Made by a program: the position numbers and the translations under genes
In this document: piece by piece, positions 51,887 through 64,000 of the stretch
Layout: the number at the start of each line of letters is the position of its first letter
Position numbering within the stretch: position 1 is the stretch's first letter
Notes under the pieces: model-generated
Database searches by the model: none
Told to the model about the DNA's origin: nothing
What the model saw: only the letters and a program-made list of their open reading frames with translations
DNA from: Mycobacterium sp. E1747
Lineage (GTDB): Bacteria; Actinomycetota; Actinomycetes; Mycobacteriales; Mycobacteriaceae
Assembly (NCBI RefSeq): GCF_001667775.1
Contig: NZ_LZJI01000051.1
Coordinates: 62,001-126,000 of the forward strand
Direction of reading: 5' to 3'
Length of the DNA stretch: 64,000 nt

Positions 51887-54801
51887 ACGCCGAAACCGAA
51901 GTACGCCCAAGGTTCATGCGGTTCGTCCGCAGGTTCGCCGTACCGATCCTGCTGGCATGGCTGCTGCTGACCGTCGCCCTCAACGTGCTTGTGCCGCCGA
52001 TCGAGTCGGTGGCCCGCAACCACGCGGTGACGATGTCGCCGCAGGACGCGCCGGCGATGATCGCCGCCAAGCGCATCGGTGCGACCTTCCACGAATCGGA
52101 TTCCGACAGCATCGCGATGATCGTCCTGGAGAGCGACAAACAACTCGGTGACGACGCGCGGCGCTATTACGACGGCCTGGTGCGCAAGCTGCAGGCCGAC
52201 CCCAAGCACGTCCAGCATGTTCAGAACATCTGGGGCGATCCGCTGACCGCCGCCGGTGTCCAGAGCCGCGACGGCAAGGCCGCCTACGTCCAGCTCAACC
52301 TGGCCGGCAACCAGGGCAGCACGCTGGGGAACAAGTCGGTCGACGCGGTGCGGGAAATCGTTGACAAGTCGGAACCCCCCCACGGGCTCAAGGTCTATGT
52401 CACCGGCCCCGCCCCGCTCACCACGGACATGAACGAGGCCGCCGACAAGAGCATGTTCAAGATGATGGGTGTCACGGGTGTGGTCATCATGATCATGCTG
52501 TTCATCGCCTATCGCTCGATCAGCACGGTGATGCTGGTGCTCGTCATGGTCGGCTTCGAGATGGGCACGGCCAGGGGGCTTGTCGCGCTGTTGGGGAACT
52601 CCGGCCTGTTGGGCTTCTCGACGTTCGTCGTCGCCATGTTGTCCTCCTTGGCGATCGCGGCCGGAACCGACTACGCGATCTTCCTCATCGGCCGGTATCA
52701 GGAGGCGCGTCAGGCCGGTCAGGATCGAGAAGCCGCCTATTACACGATGTTTCGCGGAACGTCGCACATCATCCTGGGCTCGGGACTGACCATCGCCGGC
52801 GCCACTTTCTGCCTGCACCTGGCGCGGCTGTCCTACTTCAAGGCGCTGGGGATACCTTCGGCTTTGGGGCTGCTCGTCGTCGTCGCGGGAGCGATGACCG
52901 CCGCGCCGGCCGTTGTGGCGGTCGCCAGCCGGTTCGGCCTGCTCGATCCGAGGCGGATGATCAAGACGCGCGGCTGGCGGCGTATCGGCACCGCCAGCGT
53001 GCGCTGGCCCGGTCCGGTTTTCGCGGCCTCACTGGTCATCGCGATCGTGGGCATCCTGATCATGCCGAGCATGAAGGTCAGCTACAACGACCGCTATTAC
53101 ATACCCGGCAGCCTGCCGTCGAACGTCGGATACGCCGCCGCGGAGCGCCACTTCGGCGCCGCCACAATGAATCCCGATATCCTGATGATCGAAAGCGATC
53201 ACGACATGCGGAACAGCGGCGACATGATCATCCTGGATCGGCTCGCCAAAGAAGTCTTCGCCTCCCCCGGCATCGCGATGGTGCAAAGCATCACCCGGCC
53301 GCTGGGTGGCCCGATAGAGCACACGTCCATTCCGTTCCAGATCAGCGCCCAGTCCATACCGATCCGGCAGAACCTGCAATTCATGAAGGACCGCACGGAC
53401 GACATGCTCAAGATGAGCGACGACCTGGGCGCAATGATCGCCTCGATGCAACGGATGCAGGGCCTGATCGGACAGATGAGTGGCGCGACTCATCAGATGG
53501 TCGGCGATATGCACCAAATGCAGGCCACCCTCGACGAGATGCGCGACCACCTCGCGGACTTCGACGACTTCGCGCGGCCCTTCCGAAGCTATTTATATTG
53601 GGAGCCACACTGTTTCAACATCCCCGCGTGTTGGGCTTCCAGATCGGTGTTCGAGGCGATCGACGGCGTGGACAAGTTCAGCGAGAACATGAAGACGTTG
53701 ATCAAAGACGTGAGCAACGTCGACGCCGTCTTGCCGCAGCTGCTCGCCCAATTCCCGCCGATCATCGTCGTCGCCAAATCGATGCAGGGGACGCTGCTCA
53801 CGATGCACAGCAGTTTCTCCGGCCTGGTCACGCAGATGTCGCAGATGACCGACACGGCCAGCGCGATGGGTCAGGCCTTTGACGCCTCCCGTAGCGGCGA
53901 CTACTTCTACCTGCCGCCAGAAGCGTTCCAGAATCCCGACTTTCAGCGGGGTCTCCAGCTTTTCCTTTCGCCGGACGGTAAGGCCGCTCGCTTCATCATC
54001 ACCCACGACGCGGATCCGGCAACGCCGGCGGGCATCTCGGCGGTGCTGCCGGAGCTGGCCGCGGCGCATCATGCGGTGAAGGGGACGAACCTCACCGGCG
54101 CCAAGTTCTACCTCGCCGGGACGGCGGCGATCTATCGCGACATCCAGTCGGGCTCGCACTACGACCTGCTGATCGTGGGGCTGGCGGCGCTCACCCTGAT
54201 CTTCGTCGTCATGCTGATCATCACCCGCGCGCTGGTCGCCTCGCTGGTGATCGTCGGCACGGTCCTGCTGTCGCTCGGCGCCGCCTTCGGGCTCTCGGTG
54301 TTGGTGTGGCAGCACCTGCTCGGCCTTGAATTGAACTGGATCGCACCGGTGTTCGGATTGATCATCCTGCTGGCCGTGGGCTCCGACTACAACCTGTTGC
54401 TGGTGTCGCGCTTCCAGGAGGAGATCGGCGCCGGGCTGAAAACCGGCATCATTCGGTCGATGGGCGAGACCGGTGGCGTCGTCACCTCGGCAGGTCTGGT
54501 CTTCGCCTTCACGATGATGTCGATGGTCGCCAGCGACCTGCGCTCGATCGGCCAGGCGGGCAGCACGATGGGTCTCGGGCTGCTGTTCGACACGTTGATC
54601 GTGCGCTCGTTGATGACACCGTCGGTCGCGGCGCTGTTGGGTCGGTGGTTCTGGTGGCCGATCCGCGTGCGGCCCCGCCCGGCCAGCTCCATGCTCCGGC
54701 CCTTCGGCCCGCGCCGCGTGGTTCGCTCCCTTCTCCTCGGTGAGCAGCCCGATGCGCCCACCGCCCAACCCGCTAAGGCCATGGCCTCGACGTCCGGGTG
54801 A
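51883..54801 (+). CDS. MmpL-family RND transporter
   Basis: This 972-residue RND protein has helix 1 at about 16-38, then two large periplasmic loops and two six-helix bundles. The proton-relay pairs are at Asp263-Tyr264 (GTDY) and Asp835-Tyr836 (GSDY). The second periplasmic loop includes a long coiled-coil stretch at about 490-560 (many Met/Gln/Asp heptads), a mark of the MmpL4/5 type that acts with MmpS, unlike MmpL3. The substrate may be a siderophore, lipid or drug. It is controlled with mmpS, probably by the CstR-like repressor. Confidence 0.94.
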
Positions 54802-54823
54802 AGACCGCGGGCAAGATGGGGCT

Positions 54824-55321
54824 GTGCGGCTGCTGCTGATTTCGGACACCCACGTCCCGAAGCGCGCCCGCGACCTGCCCGCGCGGGTATGGGACGAGGT
54901 AGACGCGGCCGACGTGGTCGTGCACGCCGGCGACTGGGTGGCGCCCGAACTGCTCGACGAGCTCGAACGCAAGTCGGCCCAGCTGGTGGCGTGCTGGGGG
55001 AACAACGACGGTCCCGAGCTGCGGGCTCGGCTGCCCGAGCGGGCGGACGCGACCCTGGCGGGTGTGCGGTTCACCATCGTGCACGAAACCGGCGCGGCGG
55101 ACGGGCGGGAAACCCGGATGTCGCGGCTATATCCCGACAGCGACGTCCTGGTGTTCGGGCACAGCCACATCCCCTGGGACAGCCGCACTGACAGCGGGCT
55201 GCGCCTGCTCAACCCCGGTTCGCCGACCGATCGCCGCCGGCAGCCGTACTGCACCTACATGACCGCCCACGTCGATGACGGGGCGCTGACCGACGTGGTC
55301 CTGCATCGCCTCCCCAGGTAA
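54824..55321 (+). CDS. YfcE/MJ0936-type metallophosphoesterase
   Basis: This 165-residue calcineurin-like phosphodiesterase has all metal motifs: ISDTHVPK near the start, HAGDWV, WGNNDGPE, the HE in IVHETG and GHSHIPWDS. It probably hydrolyses small phosphodiesters with manganese. The GTG at 54824 directly precedes RLLLISDTHV, 22 bases after the mmpL stop; longer upstream codons overlap mmpL. It may only be cotranscribed by chance. Confidence 0.88.
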   Translation: MRLLLISDTHVPKRARDLPARVWDEVDAADVVVHAGDWVAPELLDELERKSAQLVACWGNNDGPELRARLPERADATLAGVRFTIVHETGAADGRETRMSRLYPDSDVLVFGHSHIPWDSRTDSGLRLLNPGSPTDRRRQPYCTYMTAHVDDGALTDVVLHRLPR

Positions 55322-55355
55322 CGGGTACATACCTTCTGCACAGCTTCCCCACATA

Positions 55356-55378
55356 AATAGCTCGCCTACAGAGGTATT
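55356..55378. promoter_or_regulatory. Candidate MarR operator
   Basis: AATAGCTC (55356-55363) and GAGGTATT (55371-55378) match at seven of eight pairs around GCCTACA, ending directly before the MarR ATG. Size and position fit autorepression by a MarR dimer. Confidence 0.5.
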
Positions 55379-55837
55379 ATGGAACAGGTGCAGTCAACGA
55401 CGGATGTGGTCACCGACGTGTTCCGCGTAGTCGGCAGGTTCCGCCGGCAGCTGCGGCGCACGGCCGGGCGTGGCTTCGACTCGTCGGCGCTGACCGAGTC
55501 GCAGTCCGAGCTGCTGTGGCTGGTCGCCCGGCGGCCGGGCATCTCGGTCAACGCGGCCGCCGGCGAGCTCGGGCTGGCCCCCAACACGGCGTCGACCCTG
55601 GTGTCGAAGTTGGTCTCCGGGGGGCTGCTCGTCCGGACCGTCGGCGACCCGGATCGCAGAGTCGGCCGGCTGCACCTGGCCGAACCGGCCCAGGAGATCG
55701 TCGACGCGTCTCGGGCCGCGCGGCGAGCGGTACTGGCCGACGTGCTCGCCGAACTCGACGACGACCAAATCGCGTCGTTGACAAGAGGATTGGAGGTTAT
55801 CGAGATGATGACCCAGACATTGCAGGAGCGACGATGA
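55379..55837 (+). CDS. MarR-family transcriptional regulator
   Basis: This 152-residue winged-helix regulator has the MarR core DSSALTESQSELLWLVARRP, INAAAGELGLAPNTASTLVS-like recognition helix and the wing TVGDPDRRVGRLHLAE. It overlaps the ABC ATPase gene by four bases (ATGA), so it heads a three-gene operon and probably represses it until a drug-like ligand is present. The palindrome at 55356 is its likely site. Confidence 0.9.
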   Translation: MEQVQSTTDVVTDVFRVVGRFRRQLRRTAGRGFDSSALTESQSELLWLVARRPGISVNAAAGELGLAPNTASTLVSKLVSGGLLVRTVGDPDRRVGRLHLAEPAQEIVDASRAARRAVLADVLAELDDDQIASLTRGLEVIEMMTQTLQERR

Positions 55838-56661
55838 GCGGTTCATTTCCGATGGCGGTCGACGCCAGGCACCTGACCTACCGGTATGGCCAGTTCACCG
55901 CCGTCAACGACGTCACGTTGCAGGTGCGAACCGGTGAGACCATGGGCCTGCTCGGCCCGAACGGTGCCGGGAAGACCACCCTGGTCCGGATGCTCACCAC
56001 GCTGGCCCCGGTGCAGCAGGGCCAATTACGGATCTTCGGGCTCGACGCCCGGCGCCAGACCACGGACATTCGCAGCAATATCGGCTATGTGCCGCAACAA
56101 CTCTCGATCGAGCCCGCATTGACGGGCCGGCAGAACGTCGAGTGGTGCGGGCGGCTCTACGGAGTGCCCCGGGCCGAGCGTTCCGAGCGCGCCGAACAGG
56201 CCTTGGCCGCGATGGATCTGCTCGAGGTGGCCGACCGGTTGGCGGCGGGCTATTCCGGCGGCATGGTCCGCCGCCTCGAGGTGGCGCAGGCGCTCGTCAA
56301 CCGCCCGTCGCTGTTGATTCTCGACGAACCGACCGTCGGGCTCGATCCGATCGCGCGCGACAGCGTCTGGACGCAGGTGCAGAAGATGCAGGCGCAGTTC
56401 GGGATGACCGTGCTGCTGACCACCCACTACATGGAGGAGGCCGACGCGTTGTGCGATCGGGTCGCCCTGATGCACCGCGGGGAGCTGCAGGCGGTGGGTA
56501 CACCCGCCAAGTTGAAGTCGACGGTGTCGCCGGGCGCGACCCTCGAGGACGTGTTCCGTCACTACGCGGCGTCGGACTTGGCCGACGGTGAATCCTCCGA
56601 GCCGGAAGGCTCATTCCGCGAAATTCGTTCCGCCAGAAAGGTTGCCCGCCGTGTCGGTTGA
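55834..56661 (+). CDS. ABC transporter ATP-binding protein (DrrA-like)
   Basis: This 275-residue ATPase has Walker A GPNGAGKTT (about 41-49), the Q-loop YVPQQLSIEPALTG, the signature YSGGMVRRLEVAQAL, Walker B LLILDEPTVGLDP and switch His in TTHYMEEAD. It is typical of drug and polyketide exporters such as DrrA. The frame is open upstream over marR but the ATG at 55834 starts the real protein. It overlaps the permease start by 11 bases. Confidence 0.94.
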   Translation: MSGSFPMAVDARHLTYRYGQFTAVNDVTLQVRTGETMGLLGPNGAGKTTLVRMLTTLAPVQQGQLRIFGLDARRQTTDIRSNIGYVPQQLSIEPALTGRQNVEWCGRLYGVPRAERSERAEQALAAMDLLEVADRLAAGYSGGMVRRLEVAQALVNRPSLLILDEPTVGLDPIARDSVWTQVQKMQAQFGMTVLLTTHYMEEADALCDRVALMHRGELQAVGTPAKLKSTVSPGATLEDVFRHYAASDLADGESSEPEGSFREIRSARKVARRVG

Positions 56662-57469
56662 CGGCGCCTTGCCAGGGACCCTCGTCCGCGCGCCACGCGG
56701 ATGGCAACGCGTGGGCGCCGTGTCCAGCCGGATCGGCGCGTTCGCGATCGTCGAGATGCAGAAGTTGCAGCATGACCGGACCGAACTCGTCACCCGAATG
56801 GTGCAGCCGGCGCTGTGGCTGCTCATCTTCGGGACCACCTTCAGCCACCTGCACGTCATACAGACCGGCTCGGTGTCCTACCTGGCCTTCCTGGCGCCGG
56901 GGATCATCGCCCAGTCCGCGCTGTTCATCTCGATTTTCTATGGGATACAGATCATTTGGGATCGCGACGCCGGTGTCCTGGCCAAGCTGATGGTGACGCC
57001 CGCGCCCGCATCGGCGTTGATCACCGGTAAGGCGTTCGCGGCCGGCGTGCGCTCTGTCGCCCAGGTGGTCGGCGTGATGGCGTTGGCGTACCTGATGAAC
57101 GTCGGCCTGACGGTCAACCCGCTGCGGATCGTGGCGGCGATGGCCGTCGTCATGTTGGGTGCCGCGTTCTTCGCGTGCCTGTCGATGACGCTGGCCGGCC
57201 TGGTGCGCAACCGTGATCGCCTGATGGGAATAGGCCAGGCCATCACGATGCCGTTGTTCTTCGCCTCCAACGCGTTGTACCCGGTCGACGTCATGCCGGC
57301 GTGGCTGCACGTGTTGAGCCGGGTGAACCCGCTCAGCTACGAGGTCGACGCGTTGCGCGGCCTGCTCATCGGCACGCCCTTCAACGCGATGGACGTCATC
57401 GTGTTGGTGGTGGCGGCTGTGCTCGGAATCGCCGCGGCCTCAACACTATTGCGCCGCCTCGTCGCCTAG
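56651..57469 (+). CDS. ABC-2 type permease (DrrB-like)
   Basis: This 272-residue permease has six hydrophobic helices and the ABC-2 signature SRVNPLSYEVDALRGLLIG near the C-terminus. It forms the membrane part of the exporter with the preceding ATPase. The GTG at 56651 is chosen (AGAAAGG upstream, 11-base overlap with the ATPase gene); an in-frame GTG at 56588 would add 21 codons. Its stop lies in a 30-base near-perfect palindrome. Confidence 0.92.
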   Translation: MSVDGALPGTLVRAPRGWQRVGAVSSRIGAFAIVEMQKLQHDRTELVTRMVQPALWLLIFGTTFSHLHVIQTGSVSYLAFLAPGIIAQSALFISIFYGIQIIWDRDAGVLAKLMVTPAPASALITGKAFAAGVRSVAQVVGVMALAYLMNVGLTVNPLRIVAAMAVVMLGAAFFACLSMTLAGLVRNRDRLMGIGQAITMPLFFASNALYPVDVMPAWLHVLSRVNPLSYEVDALRGLLIGTPFNAMDVIVLVVAAVLGIAAASTLLRRLVA

Positions 57470-57490
57470 CGCCGATCGGCGTTAGGCGAC
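57461..57490. terminator. Palindromic hairpin over the permease stop
   Basis: GTCGCCTAGCGCC and GGCGTTAGGCGAC pair almost fully (one G-T) around a tiny loop, including the TAG stop codon. No T run follows. It probably ends the exporter transcript before the 232-base leader region of fbpC. Confidence 0.5.
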
Positions 57491-57694
57491 GAGCAGACGG
57501 TTGGGAAGTACGGCGCACGGTTTGATAGCTAATCGTGACCGTAACGCAACGATTCCCCGCCGACTCCCAATCGTTAGCCAACCGCGATCTGAAGCTGCGG
57601 CCCTGACAGGCGATTCGTCCCCTCCCCACGTGTTTCACTGCCCAGCGAAGGGATTCGACCGCGGCACGCGGCAAACGAAAGTTGGGATGGGTAG

Positions 57695-58741
<1,047 letters not shown>

Positions 58742-58754
58742 AACCCTCCGAGCC

Positions 58755-58796
58755 AGCATCGGCAGTAGCGCACCGGTCAGCGCTACTGCCGATGCT
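58755..58796. terminator. Intrinsic terminator after fbpC (17-bp stem)
   Basis: AGCATCGGCAGTAGCGC (58755-58771) and GCGCTACTGCCGATGCT (58780-58796) pair fully around eight bases, followed by TTTT. It overlaps the last codons and stop of the convergent DUF1275 gene. Confidence 0.85.
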
Positions 58797-59484
58797 TTTG
58801 GGTTCGGTCGAGCAAGGCGCGGCGATCCTGGTGAAAGTACGTGTAGGCAGTTGTCAACGCGCACACCGATGAAGCGACCACCAGCATCCACGTGCCGTTG
58901 ACCGCCAAGCTGATCAACCCGCCGACCGTGGCGCCCAGCACGAAGCTGGCGAACAGCAGAAAGTAGCCGAGCCAGTCGGCCAGCGTTCCACCGGCCATGT
59001 GGCGTTCGATGCCCTGGCCCATTTTGACGAGCGTCCCGGTCACGTAACTCAGCGGAACCGACACCTCACCGTCTTTGACGAATGACGTGTTCAATGCGCC
59101 AATGCCGAACGCCACCAACGTGATCGGCGCGAAATCGAGGAAGTTCTCCTCCCATCCCTCGTCCAAAACGTCCACCACGGTGGCGGCCAACAGGCTGAAG
59201 GTCGTCAGCACGGTGGGGCCGTGCGGATGCGCCACCCAGAAATGGCGCCGGCACACCGACGCGACGACAACGCCACCTACGAAGCACACGATCAGCAGTC
59301 CCGCGCTGACGGAGAGCAGGGCATCGCCCCGGAAGTAGCCGAGAGCGGCGCGCTGCGCGTTGCCGGTCATGAAGGTCACGAAGTAGCCGGCGGAGTGCGT
59401 GAAAGCCGTTGCCCCCAGCACACCGGCCAGCGCCGCCAGCACCCAGGACAGCCGCGCCTCGCTGTCGAAGATCTCCTTTGTCAC
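58783..59484 (-). CDS. DUF1275 (YoaK-type) membrane protein
   Basis: This 233-residue membrane protein has six hydrophobic helices and the DUF1275 entry VLAALAGVLGATAFTHSAGY followed by FVTFMTGNAQRAALG; later FGIGALNTSFV and LSYVTGTLVKMGQGIERHM complete the family pattern. Function is unknown. The start is a GTG. M. tuberculosis has a membrane protein gene (Rv0128) at this place, but I cannot say whether it is the same family. Confidence 0.86.
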   Translation of the reverse strand: MTKEIFDSEARLSWVLAALAGVLGATAFTHSAGYFVTFMTGNAQRAALGYFRGDALLSVSAGLLIVCFVGGVVVASVCRRHFWVAHPHGPTVLTTFSLLAATVVDVLDEGWEENFLDFAPITLVAFGIGALNTSFVKDGEVSVPLSYVTGTLVKMGQGIERHMAGGTLADWLGYFLLFASFVLGATVGGLISLAVNGTWMLVVASSVCALTTAYTYFHQDRRALLDRTQKHRQ

Positions 59485-59520
59485 ACGGACATGGTTCCAG
59501 ACGCCTGCATTCCGCGCAGA

Positions 59521-60867
59521 TCAGAGTTTGCTATGAGCGGTGAGCCGGGCGATGGAGCGCAGCGGGATCGGCAGCCAGCCGGGCCGGTGCCGCGCCTCGT
59601 AGCCGGCCTCGTACACGGCCTTGTCGAGCTCGTAGGCGGCCAGCACGTCAGCCGCGTCCCGCGGGTCGGTTCCCGAAGCGGCGGCGTAACCCTCGCAGAA
59701 CGCGGTCCTGTTGCGTTCGACCCACTCCCGGGCGCGGGCTGCCAGTTGTTTGTCGTCGGCCTGGTCCACCAACGGCCCGTACGCGGCGTACTCGAAGGAC
59801 CGCAGTACGCCCGCCACGTCGCGCAACGGTGAATCCGGTGCCCGGCGCTCGTCGAGCGGTTGCCCCGGTTCGCCCTCGAAGTCGATCAGCAGCCAGCTCT
59901 CGGGGGTGCGCAGCACCTGACCGAGGTGCAGGTCACCATGCACCCGCTGGACGGTGATCGTCTGGTCGGCGAGCTTGGCGAACCGCTCCTCGATAATCGC
60001 CGCGTACTCCTGCAGCTCGGGCACCTTCGCCACGGTCGACGCCAGCCGCGCCAGCACGCTGTCGACCGGGAACGCCGACTCCGCCGTTCCGAGGGACTCG
60101 GCCAGCGTGGCATGCACCGACGCCACGGCCTCCCCGAGCCGGCAGGACTCCCCCGCGAAGTCGCCGCCGACCTCGTGGGCGTACAGGTCACCCTCCGCGA
60201 ACAGATCGCGGACGCTGGCGGTCGCCATGGCCCACCCTTCGGCGGCGTTGGACGCGAACTCGGTCACCATGCCGAGCGGCCACGGCTCGTCCGGGCCGGC
60301 CAGCTCGTAGGTTCCGAGCAGCCGGGCCACGTGCGGGTTGCCGGCGCGGCCCAGCACCCGGTTCAGTTCGATGTCCGGGTTGATCCCGCTGCTGACCCGC
60401 CGGAATGCCTTGAAGATCGCGGCCCGGTCGAAGATCACGCTGGTATTGCTCTGCTCGGCGTCCGAGACGTGTGGCCTCGCCTCCAGCGGCAGCTCGACGT
60501 CGGGCTCCTTGACGAACCTCACCTCGGTGCCCGCCCCCGGCAGTACGGCCGACGAATCGATCAGCGACAACAGAAACCGCGGCGCATCGGTGTCGTAGAG
60601 GGCGTCGAAGCCCGTGCGGTCGCCGGCGGCGCCGATGGTGGCCACGGTGCTGTACTCGGAGACCGGACCGGCGTCCCACTGCACCATGACCTGGTAACGC
60701 TCGGACGAGCCGTCGGCGTACTGCGCGTCGACCAGCACCAGGTCCAGGTCGTCGCGGAGCGGCACGACGACCGCCGCGTCGGCGGAGGTCAGCTCCCGGT
60801 TACGGCCGGCGTACCACCGTTGCTGAGGGAGCCAATCTGACCAGGGCAGCTTGGCAGGATCACTCAT
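59521..60867 (-). CDS. mak: Maltokinase Mak (Pep2)
   Basis: This 448-residue kinase phosphorylates maltose to maltose-1-phosphate with ATP, feeding GlgE-dependent alpha-glucan synthesis. The N-terminus [20 protein letters not shown] is typical of Mak. The kinase core shows [11 protein letters not shown] (catalytic Asp) and [20 protein letters not shown] (metal Asp). It lies 81 bases downstream of treS on the same strand, the pair that converts trehalose to maltose-1-phosphate. Order matches Rv0127. Confidence 0.95.
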   Translation of the reverse strand: MSDPAKLPWSDWLPQQRWYAGRNRELTSADAAVVVPLRDDLDLVLVDAQYADGSSERYQVMVQWDAGPVSEYSTVATIGAAGDRTGFDALYDTDAPRFLLSLIDSSAVLPGAGTEVRFVKEPDVELPLEARPHVSDAEQSNTSVIFDRAAIFKAFRRVSSGINPDIELNRVLGRAGNPHVARLLGTYELAGPDEPWPLGMVTEFASNAAEGWAMATASVRDLFAEGDLYAHEVGGDFAGESCRLGEAVASVHATLAESLGTAESAFPVDSVLARLASTVAKVPELQEYAAIIEERFAKLADQTITVQRVHGDLHLGQVLRTPESWLLIDFEGEPGQPLDERRAPDSPLRDVAGVLRSFEYAAYGPLVDQADDKQLAARAREWVERNRTAFCEGYAAASGTDPRDAADVLAAYELDKAVYEAGYEARHRPGWLPIPLRSIARLTAHSKL

Positions 60868-60880
60868 GTGCGCCGCCCTC

Positions 60881-60916
60881 CCCCTGCCCGCTTCGCGGGT
60901 GGGGCGACCCCCACCT
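60881..60916. repeat. GC-rich hairpin element between treS and mak
   Basis: CCCGC-TTC-GCGGG (60887-60899) is followed by TGGGGCGACCCCCACC. Layout and core resemble the element downstream of pntB at 10037. It separates two genes that overlap or lie close in M. tuberculosis, so it may have inserted here. Confidence 0.45.
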
Positions 60917-60948
60917 CATCACGTCGTTCTGCATCGTCGCCGGCGCGG

Positions 60949-62721
<1,773 letters not shown>

Positions 62722-62842
62722 CAAATCCACGATGCCACGGATACCCGAGGTGCGACATTCGGAATCACTCTGGTCGACATGTGACGAAAAACCCATCGCA
62801 CCAATGGAATTGAGCGCCGGTCGGGCACCATCCGCGCGGGCG

Positions 62843-63889
62843 TCAGGCCGGAGGCCCTTCCGCCAGCGTCACGTTGGCGGTGAGATCGCCGCCCGCCGCG
62901 GCGCGGTAGTGCACCGCGATCGTGTCGCCGGGATGGTGCGGGATGAGCACGTCCGTCATCGAGGTCGCCCCGGCGATCGGGACACTGTCGATCCCGGTGA
63001 TGACGTCACCGGGGCCGATGCCCGCCGCAGCCGCGGGGCCGGTGTTGACCACCCGTTCGACGCGCGCGCCGTTGCCGTTGTCGGTCACGCCGAGCCCGAG
63101 GAAGGCGGTCGGGCCGATGTGCACGGTGTTGGAGCCGGCACCCGACCTGATCTGGCCGGCCACGCCCATCGCCCGCCCGATCGGGATGGCGAAGCCCTGC
63201 CCGCCGCCCGACATCTTGTAGTTCTCGGTGGCGGCGGTGTTCACGCCGACGACCTGTCCGGCGTTGTTCACCAGCGGGCCGCCCGAGTCTCCGGGCCGGA
63301 TCGGCGTGTCGGCCTGGATCAGGCCGCCCAGCGACTCGTTGGCGCCGGTCAGAGTGTCGGTCGCGGAGACCGATTGGTTGAGCGCGATGACCTTGCCGGA
63401 TACCGCGCTGGGCGTTCCGCCCTGGCCGCCGGCGTTGCCCATCGCGACGACGGGCTCGCCCACGGAGACCCCGCCGCCGATCGCGGCGGTCGGCAGGCCG
63501 GCCGCCCCGCGCAGCTGCAGCACCGCGACGTCCTGGCTGCGGTCGTAGCCGACCACGTCGACGGCGTAGGTCTGCCCGTTGCCGACGTCGAAGGCGCTGA
63601 TGTCGGTCGCGCCGGAGATGACGTGATTGTTGGTCAGCACGACACCGTTGGGATCGATGACGATGCCGGTGCCGGCGCCCACCGCGTTGTTGTAGCCGAA
63701 CTTCGTGTTGATGTTGACCACCTGCGGCCCCACCTGGCCGGCCAACGCCGCCGGGTCGAGGGGGGCTTGTGGCGCGGTGAACGGCGATGCGGCCGCCGGC
63801 ACGGTGCCCAAACCGACGCCCAGTCCGACCACAGCCAGCACGCTGATCATCCATGACCACCAGACCGAGCGGTGGTGCGATTTGCTCAT
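62843..63889 (-). CDS. pepA: Secreted HtrA-like serine protease PepA (Mtb32A)
   Basis: This 348-residue exported protease has a signal peptide ([20 protein letters not shown], cleaved after about AAA-SP). The trypsin-like domain has the triad His in [10 protein letters not shown], Asp in [11 protein letters not shown] and Ser in [16 protein letters not shown] domain follows ([10 protein letters not shown] to the end). Order matches Rv0125. The ATG at 63889 is chosen because AGGAAGGG lies eight bases upstream; the frame is open a further 22 codons. Confidence 0.95.
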   Translation of the reverse strand: MSKSHHRSVWWSWMISVLAVVGLGVGLGTVPAAASPFTAPQAPLDPAALAGQVGPQVVNINTKFGYNNAVGAGTGIVIDPNGVVLTNNHVISGATDISAFDVGNGQTYAVDVVGYDRSQDVAVLQLRGAAGLPTAAIGGGVSVGEPVVAMGNAGGQGGTPSAVSGKVIALNQSVSATDTLTGANESLGGLIQADTPIRPGDSGGPLVNNAGQVVGVNTAATENYKMSGGGQGFAIPIGRAMGVAGQIRSGAGSNTVHIGPTAFLGLGVTDNGNGARVERVVNTGPAAAAGIGPGDVITGIDSVPIAGATSMTDVLIPHHPGDTIAVHYRAAAGGDLTANVTLAEGPPA

Positions 63890-64000
63890 CCCGTCACCCT
63901 TCCTGCTTCGCGGTATACACAAACCGTCCCGGCCTTGTGGTTCTGGGCGGCACACCTGTGTGTGTATAACCGTAATGCAGGTAGCTATTCATGGCAGTCG

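Noticed and set aside
53593..55254. 553-codon open frame on the minus strand
   Set aside because: Antisense to mmpL and the phosphoesterase gene, rich in His/Arg/Gln without a fold.

Overview
The window is chromosomal DNA of a slow-growing Mycobacterium, most likely of the M. avium complex. The evidence is high GC content, many GTG/TTG starts, an antigen 85C gene, MmpS/MmpL, several F420-dependent (LLM) oxidoreductases, many TetR regulators, and gene order. Read right to left, the conserved genes follow the M. tuberculosis order Rv0125 (pepA) to Rv0158 (TetR) almost without a break, so the window shows that locus in reverse. M. tuberculosis names below rest on recalled order and family; no alignment was run.

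Layout. 1-9091 lies outside the conserved block: a ZIP-type transporter, an acyl-CoA dehydrogenase/LLM pair, two TesB-like thioesterases, an SMP-30 protein, a TetR, a deazaflavin oxidoreductase, a steroid-type SDR, a DapB-like NAD(P)-binding protein and the tail of a dead alpha/beta hydrolase. 9092-20405 carries the TetR of the Rv0158 type, a 41-residue protein, the pntAa-pntAb-pntB transhydrogenase operon, fadE2-ptbB, an SDR, an aldehyde dehydrogenase and a tandem methyltransferase array with one internally deleted copy. 20480-31766 has a pirin-TetR pair, a CLC channel, dps (absent from M. tuberculosis), a DNA glycosylase, small SnoaL/DUF427 proteins, a methyltransferase, an epimerase, msrA, and cyp138 with its divergent TetR.

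31804-42020 is mostly accessory: a TOBE-only protein with a zinc alcohol dehydrogenase, ephF, a sulfotransferase, TetR-DUF1214, LLM-SRPBCC, an acyl desaturase with its ferredoxin reductase, and a FabR/DesT-like repressor. Then come a GNAT protein and fgd2. 43825-47297 is a stress island (CDF transporter, hemerythrin, manganese catalase, GAF-ANTAR regulator). After fadE1 and htdZ, 49644-57469 is a second accessory island: a 57-residue acidic protein, a DUF302/DsbA-like/CstR-like operon divergent from mmpS-mmpL, a phosphoesterase, and a MarR-ABC exporter operon. The right end is fbpC, a DUF1275 membrane protein, mak, treS and pepA (trehalose, alpha-glucan and cell-envelope functions).

Two regulatory themes go beyond the gene list. 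First, SigF-type promoters (GTTT, 15-16 bases, GGGTAN or a close variant) can be read in front of dps, hemerythrin, manganese catalase, the CDF transporter, the 57-residue acidic protein and possibly a DUF5709-like protein; three of them share the same spacer and nearly the same distance to the start codon. Second, several regulators have clear palindromic operators beside them: twin GGTAC-N6-GTACC (cyp138/TetR), twin ATACCC-N4-GGGTAT (CstR-like/mmpS), GTGAAC-type palindromes over the start codons of the desaturase operon and its FabR-like regulator, and a 24-base palindrome before pirin. The most promising undescribed system is the CstR-like, DUF302, one-cysteine DsbA-like and MmpS/MmpL module, which may sense reactive sulfur or copper and drive export. 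No tRNA, rRNA, CRISPR array, insertion sequence or prophage was seen.
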